A stretch of 35,666 nucleotides of DNA from Meridianimarinicoccus zhengii (GTDB lineage Bacteria; Pseudomonadota; Alphaproteobacteria; Rhodobacterales; Rhodobacteraceae), in the NCBI RefSeq assembly GCF_003254465.1, contig NZ_QDFI01000044.1, positions 1 to 35,666 on the forward strand, read 5' to 3'. The position numbers and the translations under genes are program-made. Positions within the stretch are counted from its first letter, which is position 1. Every line of letters begins with the position of its first letter. Of the stretch, positions 15,631 to 24,275 are shown piece by piece. The notes below the pieces were generated by a model. The model was not told the DNA's origin and did no database searches. It saw only the letters and a program-made list of their open reading frames with translations.

Positions 15631-15848
15631 CGCCGGCAAGACACGCGTGTCCCGCGCCCCCCACCCCCCGACAAGTGCAGGCCCGGCAAGGATCTCCGGA
15701 ACCATTGCCCTGGACGTTCCGCCCCCCACCGCGGATGGGCACGGGCCGAAGACGACGCCTGACATGGTCCCCGTTCGGGGCAATCGGCTTGCACACGACG
15801 CGGCCTTGTCCGAACGTGTCGTCGGAGTTGCATACAGGGGGACAGGCG

Positions 15849-17429
15849 ATGCGCGATTTCCACGGTCCGGGGCGGTCCCCGGTGTTTGCCATGAACGGCA
15901 TGTGCGCCACCTCGCATCCGCTGGCGGCCAAGGTCGCGCTGGACCTGTTGCAGGCGGGCGGCAACGCGGCGGACGCGGCCATCGGCGCGGCCGTGTTGCT
16001 GGGCATCTGCGAGCCGCAGATGACCGGAATCGGCGGCGACTGTTTCGCACTGGTCAAGCCCGCCGGAACCGAGGACGTGATCGCGCTGAACGGGTCGGGG
16101 CGCGCGCCCGCCGGGCTTGACCCGGTGGCCCTGCGCGCCCAGCACGGCGACACGCTCGACCCGCGCTCTGCCGATGCCGTCACCGTGCCCGGTGCAGTTG
16201 ATGCGTTCTGCGCCCTCTCGCAGCGCATGGGCCGCCTCGACCTTGCCGCCGTACTCGCCCCCGCGATCCATTATGCCGAGGACGGCATCCCCGTCGCCCC
16301 GCGCGTCGCCTTTGACTGGGAACGTGATGCCGCGGCGCTGCAGGGGGTGGCGCGCGACCACTATCTGATCGGCGGGGACGTGCCGCGCATCGGCCAGGTC
16401 TTCCGCGCGCCTGGACAGGCGGCGGTCCTGCGCCGCATCGGCGCCGAAGGACGCGCCGCATTCTACGAAGGCGAGATCGCGGCCGAGATGGTCGCCGCCC
16501 TGCGCGCCGCCGGCGGCTGCCATGACGCTGCAGATTTCGCCGCGACCGAGGCCACATGGGGCGACCCGGTCATCGGCCACTACAAGGGCACCGACCTGCT
16601 GGAGCATCCGCCGAACGGGCAGGGCATCGCCGCGATCCTGATGGCCAACATCCTCGCACAGTTCGATCTGCCCGCCATGGACCCGCTCGGCGCCGACCGC
16701 GCCCATATCGAGGCGGAGGCTGCGAAACTCGCCTATGACGCGCGCAACCGGTTCGTTGCCGACGCCGATCACATGACCCGCGCCGACCACCTGCTCAGCC
16801 CCGACACCGCCCGCGCACTGGCCGCGCTGATCGACCCGGCGCGCGCGATGCCGGACCCGGCGGCGGCGGCAGGCCATGTCCACCGCGACACGATCTACAT
16901 CACCGTGGTGGACCGCGACCGGATGGCGGTATCGCTGATCTATTCGATCTTCAACGGTTTCGGCAGCGGCATCGCCACCGACCGCCACGGCATCCTGCTG
17001 CACAATCGCGGTGCGGGCTTCTGCCTGATCCCCGGACATCCGAACGAAGCCGGGGCTGGAAAGCGCCCGATGCACACGATCATCCCCGCCATGCTGCGTG
17101 AAAAGGGGCGCATCACCATGCCTTTCGGCGTGATGGGCGGCGCCTACCAGGCCAACGGGCACGCACGGTTCCTGACGAACGTCGTGGATTACGGCATGGA
17201 CCCGCAGACCGCCATCGATGCGCCGCGCAGTTTCGCCGATCAGGGCGCGCTGAAGGTCGAGCGCGGCTATTCCGACGCCGTGCGCGCCGACTTGGACGCG
17301 CGCGGGCATGCCGTCACGATCCCCGACACGCCCATCGGCGGCGCGCAGGCCATTCGCATCGATCCCGATACCGGTCTGCTGGAAGGCGGGTCCGACCCCC
17401 GCAAGGACGGCTGCGCGCTTGGATACTGA
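15849..17429 (+). CDS. Gamma-glutamyltransferase family protein
   Basis: A 526-residue N-terminal nucleophile hydrolase of the gamma-glutamyltranspeptidase family, made as a precursor that cuts itself before the catalytic Thr. ATSHPLAAKVALDLLQAGGNAADAAIGA and QMTGIGGDCF mark the large-subunit start. The predicted cleavage and nucleophile is Thr348 in HRDTIYITVVD, giving a small subunit of about 179 residues. GFGSGIATDRHGILLHNRG and KRPMHTIIPAM are conserved small-subunit stretches. No signal peptide is seen, unlike the periplasmic E. coli enzyme, so the protein may be cytoplasmic. Substrate could be glutathione or another gamma-glutamyl or acyl amide; some relatives are acylases. The ATG at 15849 is chosen by family alignment. 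Confidence 0.92.
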   Translation: MRDFHGPGRSPVFAMNGMCATSHPLAAKVALDLLQAGGNAADAAIGAAVLLGICEPQMTGIGGDCFALVKPAGTEDVIALNGSGRAPAGLDPVALRAQHGDTLDPRSADAVTVPGAVDAFCALSQRMGRLDLAAVLAPAIHYAEDGIPVAPRVAFDWERDAAALQGVARDHYLIGGDVPRIGQVFRAPGQAAVLRRIGAEGRAAFYEGEIAAEMVAALRAAGGCHDAADFAATEATWGDPVIGHYKGTDLLEHPPNGQGIAAILMANILAQFDLPAMDPLGADRAHIEAEAAKLAYDARNRFVADADHMTRADHLLSPDTARALAALIDPARAMPDPAAAAGHVHRDTIYITVVDRDRMAVSLIYSIFNGFGSGIATDRHGILLHNRGAGFCLIPGHPNEAGAGKRPMHTIIPAMLREKGRITMPFGVMGGAYQANGHARFLTNVVDYGMDPQTAIDAPRSFADQGALKVERGYSDAVRADLDARGHAVTIPDTPIGGAQAIRIDPDTGLLEGGSDPRKDGCALGY

Positions 17430-17450
17430 TCCCCGCGCGCGGTCCGCGGC

Positions 17451-17777
17451 TCAGTTCAACTGGGCCTGGAGCGGGTAGACCCCGTCTTCGAGCTCGCCGA
17501 ACATGTCCTCGAGATCCGGGTGATCGATCGGCTCTCCGGACAGGTCGGGCAGAAGGTTCTGTTCGGACACGTAGGCCACGTAATAGCTCTGCTCGTTCTC
17601 GGCGAGCAGGTGATAGAACGGCTGGTCCTTGGCGGGGCGGCTGTCCTCGGGAATGGATTCGTACCATTCGTCGGTATTCGAAAACACCGCATCCACGTCG
17701 AACACCACCCCCCGGAAGGGGTGCTTGCGATGGCGGACCACTTGGCCCAGTCGGAATTTCGCGCGTGTCTTCAGCAT
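17451..17777 (-). CDS. hspQ: Heat shock protein HspQ
   Basis: A 108-residue protein matching HspQ/YccV. KFRLGQVVRHRKHPFRGVVFDVD with SNTDEWYESIPE just after, and KDQPFYHLLAENEQSYYVAYVSEQN, shown here in pieces, are hallmark stretches. In enterobacteria HspQ binds hemimethylated DNA and is a specificity-enhancing factor of the Lon protease. GEPIDHPDLEDMF ends the domain. The ATG at 17777 is preceded by AAAGG. It is convergent with the gamma-glutamyltransferase, 21 bases away. I found no clear sigma-32 promoter upstream. Confidence 0.94.
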   Translation of the reverse strand: MLKTRAKFRLGQVVRHRKHPFRGVVFDVDAVFSNTDEWYESIPEDSRPAKDQPFYHLLAENEQSYYVAYVSEQNLLPDLSGEPIDHPDLEDMFGELEDGVYPLQAQLN

Positions 17778-17856
17778 GGATTGCAACCTTTCGCCCTGCC
17801 ACATATGCCAAACCGAAGAACCTGTCCATGCGGCCCCGTCGCCGGTTTAGGAATTC

Positions 17857-18744
17857 GTGAACGTGTCCCTTCTGCTTGTCGTGCTCGAAATCGTGGCCCC
17901 CGTGTTCCTTCTGGGGGCGATCGGGTTCACCTGGGTGAAACTGGGATACGAATACAGGCTGGCCTTCGTCACCCAGATGGCGATGACCCTGTCGGTGCCC
18001 TGCCTGATCTTCACATCGCTTATGCAGACCGAAATCGACCCCAAGGCGCTGGCGGACCTGTCGCTGGCCGCGATCCTGGCTTATGGCGGCGTTACGCTGG
18101 CCATGGCGGTGCTGACGCTGGCCCTGCAGCTCGAACGGCGCACCTTCCTGCCGCCGCTGATCTTCGGCAACACCGGCAATGTCGGCCTGCCGCTTGCGCT
18201 CTTCGCCTTCGGGGAAACCGGGCTCGGCTACGCCGTCGTCGTCTTCGCCGTGATGGCGGTGTGGTCCTTCACCTTCGGGGTCTGGGTCGTTTCGGGCGGC
18301 GGGTCGCTGCTGAAGGTCGTGCGCGAACCCATGGTCGCCGGAACGCTGCTGGGCGCGCTGTTCCTGTGGCAGGGCTGGGAAACCCCACGGTTCCTGACCA
18401 ACACGCTGGAACTGGTCGGGCAGATCGCCATCCCGATCATGCTCATCACGCTGGGCGTCGCCGTCGCACGGCTGAAGCCTGCCCGCATGGGGCTGGCCGT
18501 GGCGCTGTCGGCGGTGAAGCTGGCCATTTGCGTCGGGATCGCGTGGTGGGTCGGCGACTGGTTCGCACTCGATCCGGTGGCCTTCGGCGTGCTCGTGTTG
18601 CAGGTCGCGACGCCGGTGGCCGTCACATCCTACATGCTGGCCGAGAAGTACGGGGCCGATTCCGATGCCGTGGCCGGTCTGGTTGTGTCCTCGACCCTCA
18701 TGGCGGTTCTGGCCTTCCCCGCACTGCTGGCCGTCCTGCTCTAG
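17857..18744 (+). CDS. AEC (auxin efflux carrier) family transporter
   Basis: A 295-residue inner membrane protein with about ten hydrophobic helices, matching the AEC family of secondary carriers. Helix 1 is VVLEIVAPVFLLGAIGF; PCLIFTSLMQTEID and FGNTGNVGLPLALFAFGE are the family's polar-proline signature; AIPIMLITLGVAVARLK and QVATPVAVTSYMLAEKYG lie in the second half. Bacterial members export or import small organic acids such as malate, but the substrate is not predictable here. The start appears to be the GTG at 17857, which has an AGGA site 4-5 bases before it. It stands alone, divergent from hspQ. Confidence 0.9.
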   Translation: MNVSLLLVVLEIVAPVFLLGAIGFTWVKLGYEYRLAFVTQMAMTLSVPCLIFTSLMQTEIDPKALADLSLAAILAYGGVTLAMAVLTLALQLERRTFLPPLIFGNTGNVGLPLALFAFGETGLGYAVVVFAVMAVWSFTFGVWVVSGGGSLLKVVREPMVAGTLLGALFLWQGWETPRFLTNTLELVGQIAIPIMLITLGVAVARLKPARMGLAVALSAVKLAICVGIAWWVGDWFALDPVAFGVLVLQVATPVAVTSYMLAEKYGADSDAVAGLVVSSTLMAVLAFPALLAVLL

Positions 18745-18814
18745 GGAAATTCATTTCCGTTCCGCGGCGCTTTTCGCTAGTGTTGCGCAAAACAAGAACG
18801 GCATGAGGCAGAAC

Positions 18815-19396
18815 ATGAGCAGGCGGATGACCGCGCTGGCCCTCGTGGCCCTTCTCAGCGCATGTGGCGGGGCCAAGTCGCCGCCGCGCAATCTCGATAA
18901 CGCGTGCAGCATCGTGGACCAGCGCCCGCAGTACCTGCGCGCCTTCAAGCGTGCGGAAGACAAATGGGGCGTGCCGGTCGCGGTGCAGATGGCCGTGATC
19001 CACCAGGAAAGCAAGTTTGACGGCGATGCCCGCACCCCGCACCAGTACGCGCTTGGCGTGATCCCGATGGGGCGGCAATCCTCGGCCTTCGGCTATAGCC
19101 AGGCGCTCGACGGCACGTGGGATGACTACAAATCCGCCGAAGGCCGCTGGCGGGCCAGTCGCACCAATATCAACGACGCCACCGATTTCATGGGCTGGTA
19201 CATGACCGAAACGGAGCGGCGGAACGGCATTTCCAAGTCCGACGCGCGCAACCAGTATCTTGCGTATCACGAAGGCCATGGCGGCTATGCCCGCGGCAGC
19301 TACACCCGGAAAAGCTGGCTGGTGCGGGTCGCGGGCAACGTGCAGAACCGCGCCTACATGTACGACAACCAGTTGCGTGCCTGCGGCAAGATTTGA
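18815..19396 (+). CDS. Lipoprotein lytic transglycosylase
   Basis: A 193-residue peptidoglycan-cleaving enzyme candidate anchored as a lipoprotein. A short signal sequence ends in the lipobox LLSAC, so the mature protein would begin at Cys17. The SLT-type core has the catalytic Glu in VIHQESKFD, AFGYSQALDGTWDDY and the ATDFMGWYM stretch, and the YLAYHEGHGGYARGS motif that binds glycan. The family cuts the glycan strand to 1,6-anhydro ends. TGAGG precedes the ATG at 18815; an ATG at 18803 is also in frame. It is convergent with lolA, the stops being 15 bases apart, and lolA itself serves lipoprotein sorting. Confidence 0.9.
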   Translation: MSRRMTALALVALLSACGGAKSPPRNLDNACSIVDQRPQYLRAFKRAEDKWGVPVAVQMAVIHQESKFDGDARTPHQYALGVIPMGRQSSAFGYSQALDGTWDDYKSAEGRWRASRTNINDATDFMGWYMTETERRNGISKSDARNQYLAYHEGHGGYARGSYTRKSWLVRVAGNVQNRAYMYDNQLRACGKI

Positions 19397-19411
19397 CGGC
19401 TGCGGCTGGGG

Positions 19412-20008
19412 CTACTGCCGCGCCTGCATTTCCAGCTGGATCGAGAACATCACGTCGCCCAGATCGTCGCGCGTGCGGAACGGCTCCAGCCGCGTGCGGG
19501 TCTGTTCGCCGCCGCCCGACACGATCAGCCACTCCGACAACCGCACCGGGTCGTGTTCAAAATAGAGATAGATGCGCCCGTATTCCGGGTTGTCCGGGTC
19601 CTGCGCCTGCACCACCGTGCGCCCGGCATCCATGCCATGCCCGGTGACCATGCGTGCGCGCGTCAGATCGATGTCGCGTGCCAGGATGATCCCAAGCGGT
19701 GTGCGGCGCAGCGGGAACTGTTCCGGCGTGCCGCTGGCACGTCCGTCGAACACCGCGATCTGCCCGCCGCTGGCCAGCACCAGCGTTTCCTCCTGCGGCG
19801 GGTCGTATTCGAAACGGATACGCCCGGGGCGCTTGATGAACAGCGTGCCCGTGAGCCGTGAGCCGTCGGCGTTCACCTGCGTGAACCGCGCCTCCGCTTC
19901 GGTGATCGTGTCGAGATAATCGGACAGCGCGGGCAGCGACAGCCGCTCGTCAGAGGCGGCGGGAAGGGCTGCAAGGCACAGCGCAAGTGCGGCGATCAGG
20001 TGTTTCAT
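19412..20008 (-). CDS. lolA: Outer membrane lipoprotein carrier protein LolA
   Basis: A 198-residue periplasmic chaperone that takes lipoproteins from LolCDE to the outer membrane. A signal peptide (MKHLIAALALCLAALPAAS) is followed by YLDTITEAEARFTQVNADG, GTLFIKRPGRIRFEYDPP and TLVLASGGQIAVFD, the family's first half; RRTPLGIILARDIDL comes next. These hydrophobic strands form the lipid-binding half-barrel. In E. coli and many other proteobacteria lolA lies directly after ftsK. Here ftsK is also present on the same strand, but 13.8 kb away, with a catabolic cluster in between. No obvious promoter of its own is visible in the 136-base gap upstream. Confidence 0.94.
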   Translation of the reverse strand: MKHLIAALALCLAALPAASDERLSLPALSDYLDTITEAEARFTQVNADGSRLTGTLFIKRPGRIRFEYDPPQEETLVLASGGQIAVFDGRASGTPEQFPLRRTPLGIILARDIDLTRARMVTGHGMDAGRTVVQAQDPDNPEYGRIYLYFEHDPVRLSEWLIVSGGGEQTRTRLEPFRTRDDLGDVMFSIQLEMQARQ

Positions 20009-20144
20009 CGTCCCGATATACGCCGCCGCGCGCGCCTGTGCATCCCCCCGCGCCGATCACGGTCCGGTCATCGTGTCGTCCGGCATATGCCTGCAAGCGC
20101 GCCGCGGGTCCGGATGGGACAAGGCGCTTGCGTAGGGACGCCGC

Positions 20145-20996
20145 CTATGCCCCTTGCCCGTGGGCCGCCGACCGCAACCCCAGTATCCGCCGGGCCTGCT
20201 GCCATGTCGCCACGGGCCGCGCATACCGTTCGCAAATCTCCGCCGTGCGGCGCACAAGTGCCGCGTTCGACGATGCGAGCCGGTCGCGGTCCAGCCGCAC
20301 GTTGTCCTCCAGCCCCGTGCGCGCGTGGCCGCCCGCCGCGATGGCCCAGTCGTTCAGCACGATCTGGCTCGCCCCGATCCCCGCCGCGCACCAGGGCGCA
20401 TCCGGCCCGAACAGCCGCCGCACCGTGTGGACATAGTAATCGAAAACGTCCCGGTCGGCGGGCATGGCGTTCTTCACCCCCATGACGAACTGGACATAAG
20501 GGGTGCCCGCCAGTTGTCCCCGATCCGACATCTCCTTCGCCTTCAGGATGTGGCTCAGGTCGAAGGCCTCGATCTCGGGCTTCACGCCATGGGCGAGCAT
20601 CTCGGCCGCGAGCCAGTCCACCAGATCCGGTGGGTTTTCATAAACCCGCGTCGGAAAGTTGTTCGACCCCACCGACAGCGACGCCATGTCGGGCCGCAGC
20701 GGCAGCATCCCGCCGCGCGCCTTGCCCGCGCCCGACCGCCCGCCGGTGGAGAACTGGATGATCATGCCGGGGCAGTGCGCCTCCACCCCCTCTTTCAGCC
20801 GTGCGAATTTCTCGGGGTCCGAGGACGGGGTCTGATCGTCGTTGCGCACATGGGCGTGCAGGATGCTCGCCCCTGCCTCGAACGCTTCGTGGGTCGATTC
20901 CACCTGTTCGGCCACACTGATCGGCACTGCGGGGTTGTTGGCCTTCGTCGGCAGGCTGCCGGTGATGGCCACGCAGATGACGCAGGGACTGGTCAT
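20145..20996 (-). CDS. Beta-keto acid cleavage enzyme (BKACE, DUF849)
   Basis: A 283-residue Zn-dependent enzyme of the 3-keto-5-aminohexanoate cleavage family. Family members take a beta-keto acid and acetyl-CoA and give acetoacetate and an acyl-CoA. The metal ligands fit those of the founding Kce enzyme: His47 and His49 in ILHAHVRN, and Glu230 in GGHARTGLEDN, with Arg226 beside it. STGGRSGAG, SVGSNNFPTRVYEN and EIEAFD are further family stretches. It is the last gene of the catabolic operon; its ATG overlaps the dioxygenase stop as ATGA. Because maleylacetate reductase upstream would yield 3-oxoadipate, that acid is my preferred substrate, giving succinyl-CoA plus acetoacetate. This is an inference from context. 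Confidence 0.9.
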   Translation of the reverse strand: MTSPCVICVAITGSLPTKANNPAVPISVAEQVESTHEAFEAGASILHAHVRNDDQTPSSDPEKFARLKEGVEAHCPGMIIQFSTGGRSGAGKARGGMLPLRPDMASLSVGSNNFPTRVYENPPDLVDWLAAEMLAHGVKPEIEAFDLSHILKAKEMSDRGQLAGTPYVQFVMGVKNAMPADRDVFDYYVHTVRRLFGPDAPWCAAGIGASQIVLNDWAIAAGGHARTGLEDNVRLDRDRLASSNAALVRRTAEICERYARPVATWQQARRILGLRSAAHGQGA

Positions 20997-21871
20997 GGCC
21001 GCGCCAGCACGAAATCGTGCGCCACTTCGAGGAACGGCCCGTCGAAGCCCGCGGCGTCGATGCGCGCGGGATCGTCCACCGGCACGAATTCCGCCATAAG
21101 GCTTTCCTTGACGCCGAACACCGCGTCGGACGCGATATAGGGGTCGTCCGGGTCGAAGATATGCGTCGTGAGCGTCTCGAAACCGTCGGCGGAAATGATG
21201 TAGTGCAGGTGCGCCGGGCGATAGGGATGGCGGCCAAGCGCGCCCAGCAGCTTGCCCACCGGCCCGTCATCGGGGATGGGATAGAATTTCGGCTTCACCC
21301 CGCGGAACCAGTAGCCGCCCTCCGCGTCCGAACGGAACACGCCGCGCAGGTTGAAATCCGGCTGGATGCCCTTCTGCTGCACGTCGTAGAACCCTTCGTC
21401 ATTGGCTTGCCAGACATCGATCTTCGCCCCCGCGATGGGGTTGCCATCGGTATCGAGGATGCGGCCCCGCACCAGCATCGGCTCCCCCTTCTGGTCGAGA
21501 CAGATGTTCGACCCCAGGGGCAATTCCGGCGCGCCATCGACATGGAAGGGGCCGAGCACGGTCGATTCCGACGCGCCCGACGGTTTGCGGTTGTTGATCG
21601 CATCGACCAGCATCGACACGCCCAGCACGTCGGACAGCAGGATGTATTCCTGCCGCCATTCGTTGCACATGTGGCCGGTGTCGGTCAGGAACATGATGGC
21701 CTTGAACCATTCCTCCTGCGTCGGCTCGATCTCCTTCACGGCGGCATGAAGGTGCCGGGTCAGCACTTCCATCACCTCTTTCAGGCGGGCGTCCTCGGTG
21801 CCCGCGTTGCGGGCGATGACCACGTCGGCCGAATTTTCCTCGGTGAAGAAGCCGCTTTCCTGCGTGTTCAT
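20993..21871 (-). CDS. Hydroxyquinol 1,2-dioxygenase-type intradiol dioxygenase
   Basis: A 292-residue Fe(III) intradiol enzyme. An N-terminal helical linker (residues 10-100, as in catechol and hydroxyquinol dioxygenases) precedes the beta-sandwich. Iron ligands are visible: Tyr162 in EGFYDVQQ, Tyr197 in KFYPIPDDGPVG, and His221 and His223 in RPAHLHYII, at nearly the same spacing as in known hydroxyquinol 1,2-dioxygenases. ESTVLGPFHVDGAPELPLG is usual in that subfamily. It should cleave hydroxyquinol (1,2,4-trihydroxybenzene) between C1 and C2 to 3-hydroxymuconate/maleylacetate. The ATG at 21871 matches the usual start; one at 21886 overlaps the upstream stop as ATGA, so the gene is translationally coupled either way. 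Confidence 0.9.
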   Translation of the reverse strand: MNTQESGFFTEENSADVVIARNAGTEDARLKEVMEVLTRHLHAAVKEIEPTQEEWFKAIMFLTDTGHMCNEWRQEYILLSDVLGVSMLVDAINNRKPSGASESTVLGPFHVDGAPELPLGSNICLDQKGEPMLVRGRILDTDGNPIAGAKIDVWQANDEGFYDVQQKGIQPDFNLRGVFRSDAEGGYWFRGVKPKFYPIPDDGPVGKLLGALGRHPYRPAHLHYIISADGFETLTTHIFDPDDPYIASDAVFGVKESLMAEFVPVDDPARIDAAGFDGPFLEVAHDFVLARP

Positions 21872-21882
21872 GGCGTGCCCTT

Positions 21883-23664
21883 TCATTCCGCCGCCGCCGC
21901 GGCGCGCGATTGCGGTTGCAGGATGACGGACAGGACGCGGCGCAACTCGGCCTCCGGGTCGGCGGCCATGGCCGCGGCCCGGTAGCACACGTGCTGGTCG
22001 GGCCGGGCCATGACGGCGCCGCTGTCGCCGGTCTCCCGGATGCGCGCCCAGTCGCCCAGGTGATCCTGCACGGACATTCGTGGGCCGACGACATGGACGG
22101 CGATGTCGACGCCCATCTCGCGGCCCACGGTCTCGGCGGCGCGCGCCCAGCCTTCGCCGCCGATCCCGGTGAAGATCGTCCAGCGCCCCTTGCCGCACAG
22201 GTCGAGCGTGGAGACCTTGGTCCCGTCCTCGCGGAACAGCCAGCAATGGGGGATGCGCGCACCGGGCCACGTCGTCGGCTGGTAATGCAGTTCCGCATCG
22301 CGCGCGAAGCCGGGATCGGTGTGGTCGTCCTTCACCACCGCGCCGCTGTCATAGCGCTGGTTCATCTCGACGCCGTGGCAGTCGAATTCGTACTTCTTGA
22401 ACGCGATGGCCTTGCGCAACGCCTCCCGCTGCGCCTCGGCGGCGGCGTCCGAGTTGCAGCGTTTGTCCATGTTCTGCTGCATCTTCACCGGGTCGACCGT
22501 GCCGGTCATGCCCAGCGCCTCGAAGATCGGGCCGAACTCGGCGATGGACTGGTTGGCGCGGGTAACGATCTGCCTGGCCACCGGCGCGCGTTCCTCGGAA
22601 TAGCTGCGCAGCAGGCCGGGCCCGGCCGCGCCCTTGAGGACATGCGCAAGCTTCCACGCGAGGTTGTATCCGTCCTGGATGGACGTGTTCGATCCCAGAC
22701 CGTTCGACGGCGGGTGCCGGTGCGCAGCGTCCCCCATGATGAACACGCGCGCCGTCTGCATGTGGGTCGCGTACATGTTGTTCACGGTCCATGTATTTGC
22801 CGAGATCAAGTCGATTTCCAGCGTCGGATCGCCGACAAGCTGGCGGGCGACCTCGGTCGCATAGGCCTCGTCCACCAGCGGCGCGGGTTCGTTGATGTCG
22901 TAGCCCCAGACGATCAGCCATTCGTTCCATGGGCGGACCATCCGCACCAGCCCCATGCCGATCCCGCCCACGTTCGCGCCGGGCTGCATGACCCAGTACA
23001 GCACCGAAGGCCGGTGCGCCACGAAGCGGGACAGGTCCGCGCGGAACAGGATGTTCATGGACCCGCCGACACCCATCTGCCCCTCGAAAGGCAGGCCCGC
23101 ATGTTCCGCCACCAGCGAATTGCCACCATCGGCACCGACAAGGAACTTCGACCGGATCGTGATCTCGCGCCCGGTCAGCCGGTCGCGGCAGGTCGTCGTG
23201 ACGCCATCGGCATCCTCGGTATGGGACAGGTATTCGGTGGACATCCGCGCCTGCGTTCCGCGCGAACAGGCGGTCTTGAACAGCAGCGGCTCCATGAAGG
23301 TCTGCGGCAGGTCGTTCATCATGCAGGGCGACGATATCTCGTGCTCGGCCTTGGATGCGGGCGCATTGCCCCAGCTTTGCATCCGTCCGAGTTCCTCCCC
23401 CGCAAGGCTTTCGCAGAACACGTTGTTGCCCATCAGATCGCGCTCGGTGGCGAAGTGATATGCCTCCTCCTCCACGTCGCGGCCAAGGTCGCGCAGTACC
23501 TCCATCGTGCGCTGGTTGGTGATATGCGCGCGCGGCGTGTTGGCCAGCCAGCGGTAGCGGTTGACCGCCATGTTCTCGACCCCGTAGCTCGACAGAAGCG
23601 CCGCGGTGGCACTCCCGGCGGGGCCGGTGCCGATGATGAGAACGTCAGTGGTGATGTCGGCCAT
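21883..23664 (-). CDS. FAD-dependent phenol hydroxylase (TfdB/PheA-type monooxygenase)
   Basis: A 593-residue class A flavoprotein monooxygenase, which uses NAD(P)H and O2 to hydroxylate a phenol ortho to an OH. The dinucleotide motif GTGPAGSATAALL is at residues 12-24; VGADGGNSLVAEHAG is the DG motif and FIMGDAAHRHPPSNGLGSN the FAD-ribityl (GD) motif, with DGYNLAWKLAHVL after it. The C-terminal thioredoxin-like domain is typical of the 2,4-dichlorophenol 6-monooxygenase and phenol 2-monooxygenase group. With a hydroxyquinol dioxygenase immediately downstream, resorcinol or a related 1,3-diol (hydroxylated to hydroxyquinol) is a sensible substrate, but a chlorophenol cannot be excluded. GGGA precedes the ATG at 23664. 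Confidence 0.9.
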   Translation of the reverse strand: MADITTDVLIIGTGPAGSATAALLSSYGVENMAVNRYRWLANTPRAHITNQRTMEVLRDLGRDVEEEAYHFATERDLMGNNVFCESLAGEELGRMQSWGNAPASKAEHEISSPCMMNDLPQTFMEPLLFKTACSRGTQARMSTEYLSHTEDADGVTTTCRDRLTGREITIRSKFLVGADGGNSLVAEHAGLPFEGQMGVGGSMNILFRADLSRFVAHRPSVLYWVMQPGANVGGIGMGLVRMVRPWNEWLIVWGYDINEPAPLVDEAYATEVARQLVGDPTLEIDLISANTWTVNNMYATHMQTARVFIMGDAAHRHPPSNGLGSNTSIQDGYNLAWKLAHVLKGAAGPGLLRSYSEERAPVARQIVTRANQSIAEFGPIFEALGMTGTVDPVKMQQNMDKRCNSDAAAEAQREALRKAIAFKKYEFDCHGVEMNQRYDSGAVVKDDHTDPGFARDAELHYQPTTWPGARIPHCWLFREDGTKVSTLDLCGKGRWTIFTGIGGEGWARAAETVGREMGVDIAVHVVGPRMSVQDHLGDWARIRETGDSGAVMARPDQHVCYRAAAMAADPEAELRRVLSVILQPQSRAAAAAE

Positions 23665-23732
23665 TCGGGCATCCCTTTCCTCTGTGCTGCAGGTCCGCCC
23701 GAACCCCGCCGGGCGGACCCGCCTTGCGGTGT

Positions 23733-24275
23733 TCAGGTATCGATCCAGTCGTAGCGCGCGGTGTCGCGCCCGGCGTAGTCGGGGTCGAGATAGATGAACA
23801 ACCGGCTGATCCGGCCGTCCCGCACCTCGAACGTGTCGCAGAACCGGCCTGCGCCCCAATCCGGATCGCCCGCCATCCACGACCCGTCGCGGTGCGTGCC
23901 TTCGCTCGTGCCCTCCACGGCGAAACGGTCGGTGCCGGTCATGTACCAGGTGAAGCCGTCATAGTGATGCGTGATCCCGCGCAGGGTGCCGCCCACATCT
24001 GTGAACATCTGCCGCACCGCGTCGATACCGCGCGCGACACCCCATTTGGGGAAATAGACCTCCGCATCGTCCGTGAAATGATCGAAGAGGCCAAGCCCGG
24101 TGGTGGGCGACACCCCGCCCGCATCGAGCGCCTTCAGATAGCTTTCGGCGATGACCTTGCGCGCCTCTTCGGCTGCGTCCTGCGCCATGGAAGGCCCGGC
24201 CGCCGCCACGGCCAGCGTCGCCGCCGTTCCGGTCAGCACATGCCGCCGCGATGTGGTCCCGTTCGTGTCAGTCAT
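23733..24275 (-). CDS. Tat-exported SnoaL/NTF2-like protein
   Basis: A 180-residue protein with a twin-arginine signal (SRRHVLTGTAATLAVAAAG, cleavage around PSMA, residue 31). The mature part fits an NTF2/SnoaL-like cone fold: a first helix (EEARKVIAESYLKALDAGG), GLFDHFTDDAEVYFPKWG, RGIDAVRQMFTDVGG, then strands with TWYMTGTDRFAVEG and FCDTFEVRDGRISRLFIYLD. Small-molecule binding or an isomerase/hydrolase role is possible, but no catalytic residue can be named. Tat export would place it, folded, in the periplasm. The ATG overlaps the end of the permease gene upstream by 8 bases, so it belongs to the same operon; why a periplasmic NTF2-like protein accompanies aromatic catabolism is unclear. 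Confidence 0.85.
   Translation of the reverse strand: MTDTNGTTSRRHVLTGTAATLAVAAAGPSMAQDAAEEARKVIAESYLKALDAGGVSPTTGLGLFDHFTDDAEVYFPKWGVARGIDAVRQMFTDVGGTLRGITHHYDGFTWYMTGTDRFAVEGTSEGTHRDGSWMAGDPDWGAGRFCDTFEVRDGRISRLFIYLDPDYAGRDTARYDWIDT

Noticed and set aside
20009-20144. Terminator for the long operon and a promoter for lolA
   Set aside because: No stem with a T-run and no convincing -35/-10 pair could be found in this gap on either strand.
21910-23754. Open frame of more than 600 codons on the plus strand opposite the FAD monooxygenase
   Set aside because: The monooxygenase on the other strand has all family motifs; the plus-strand frame has none and no credible ribosome-binding site.
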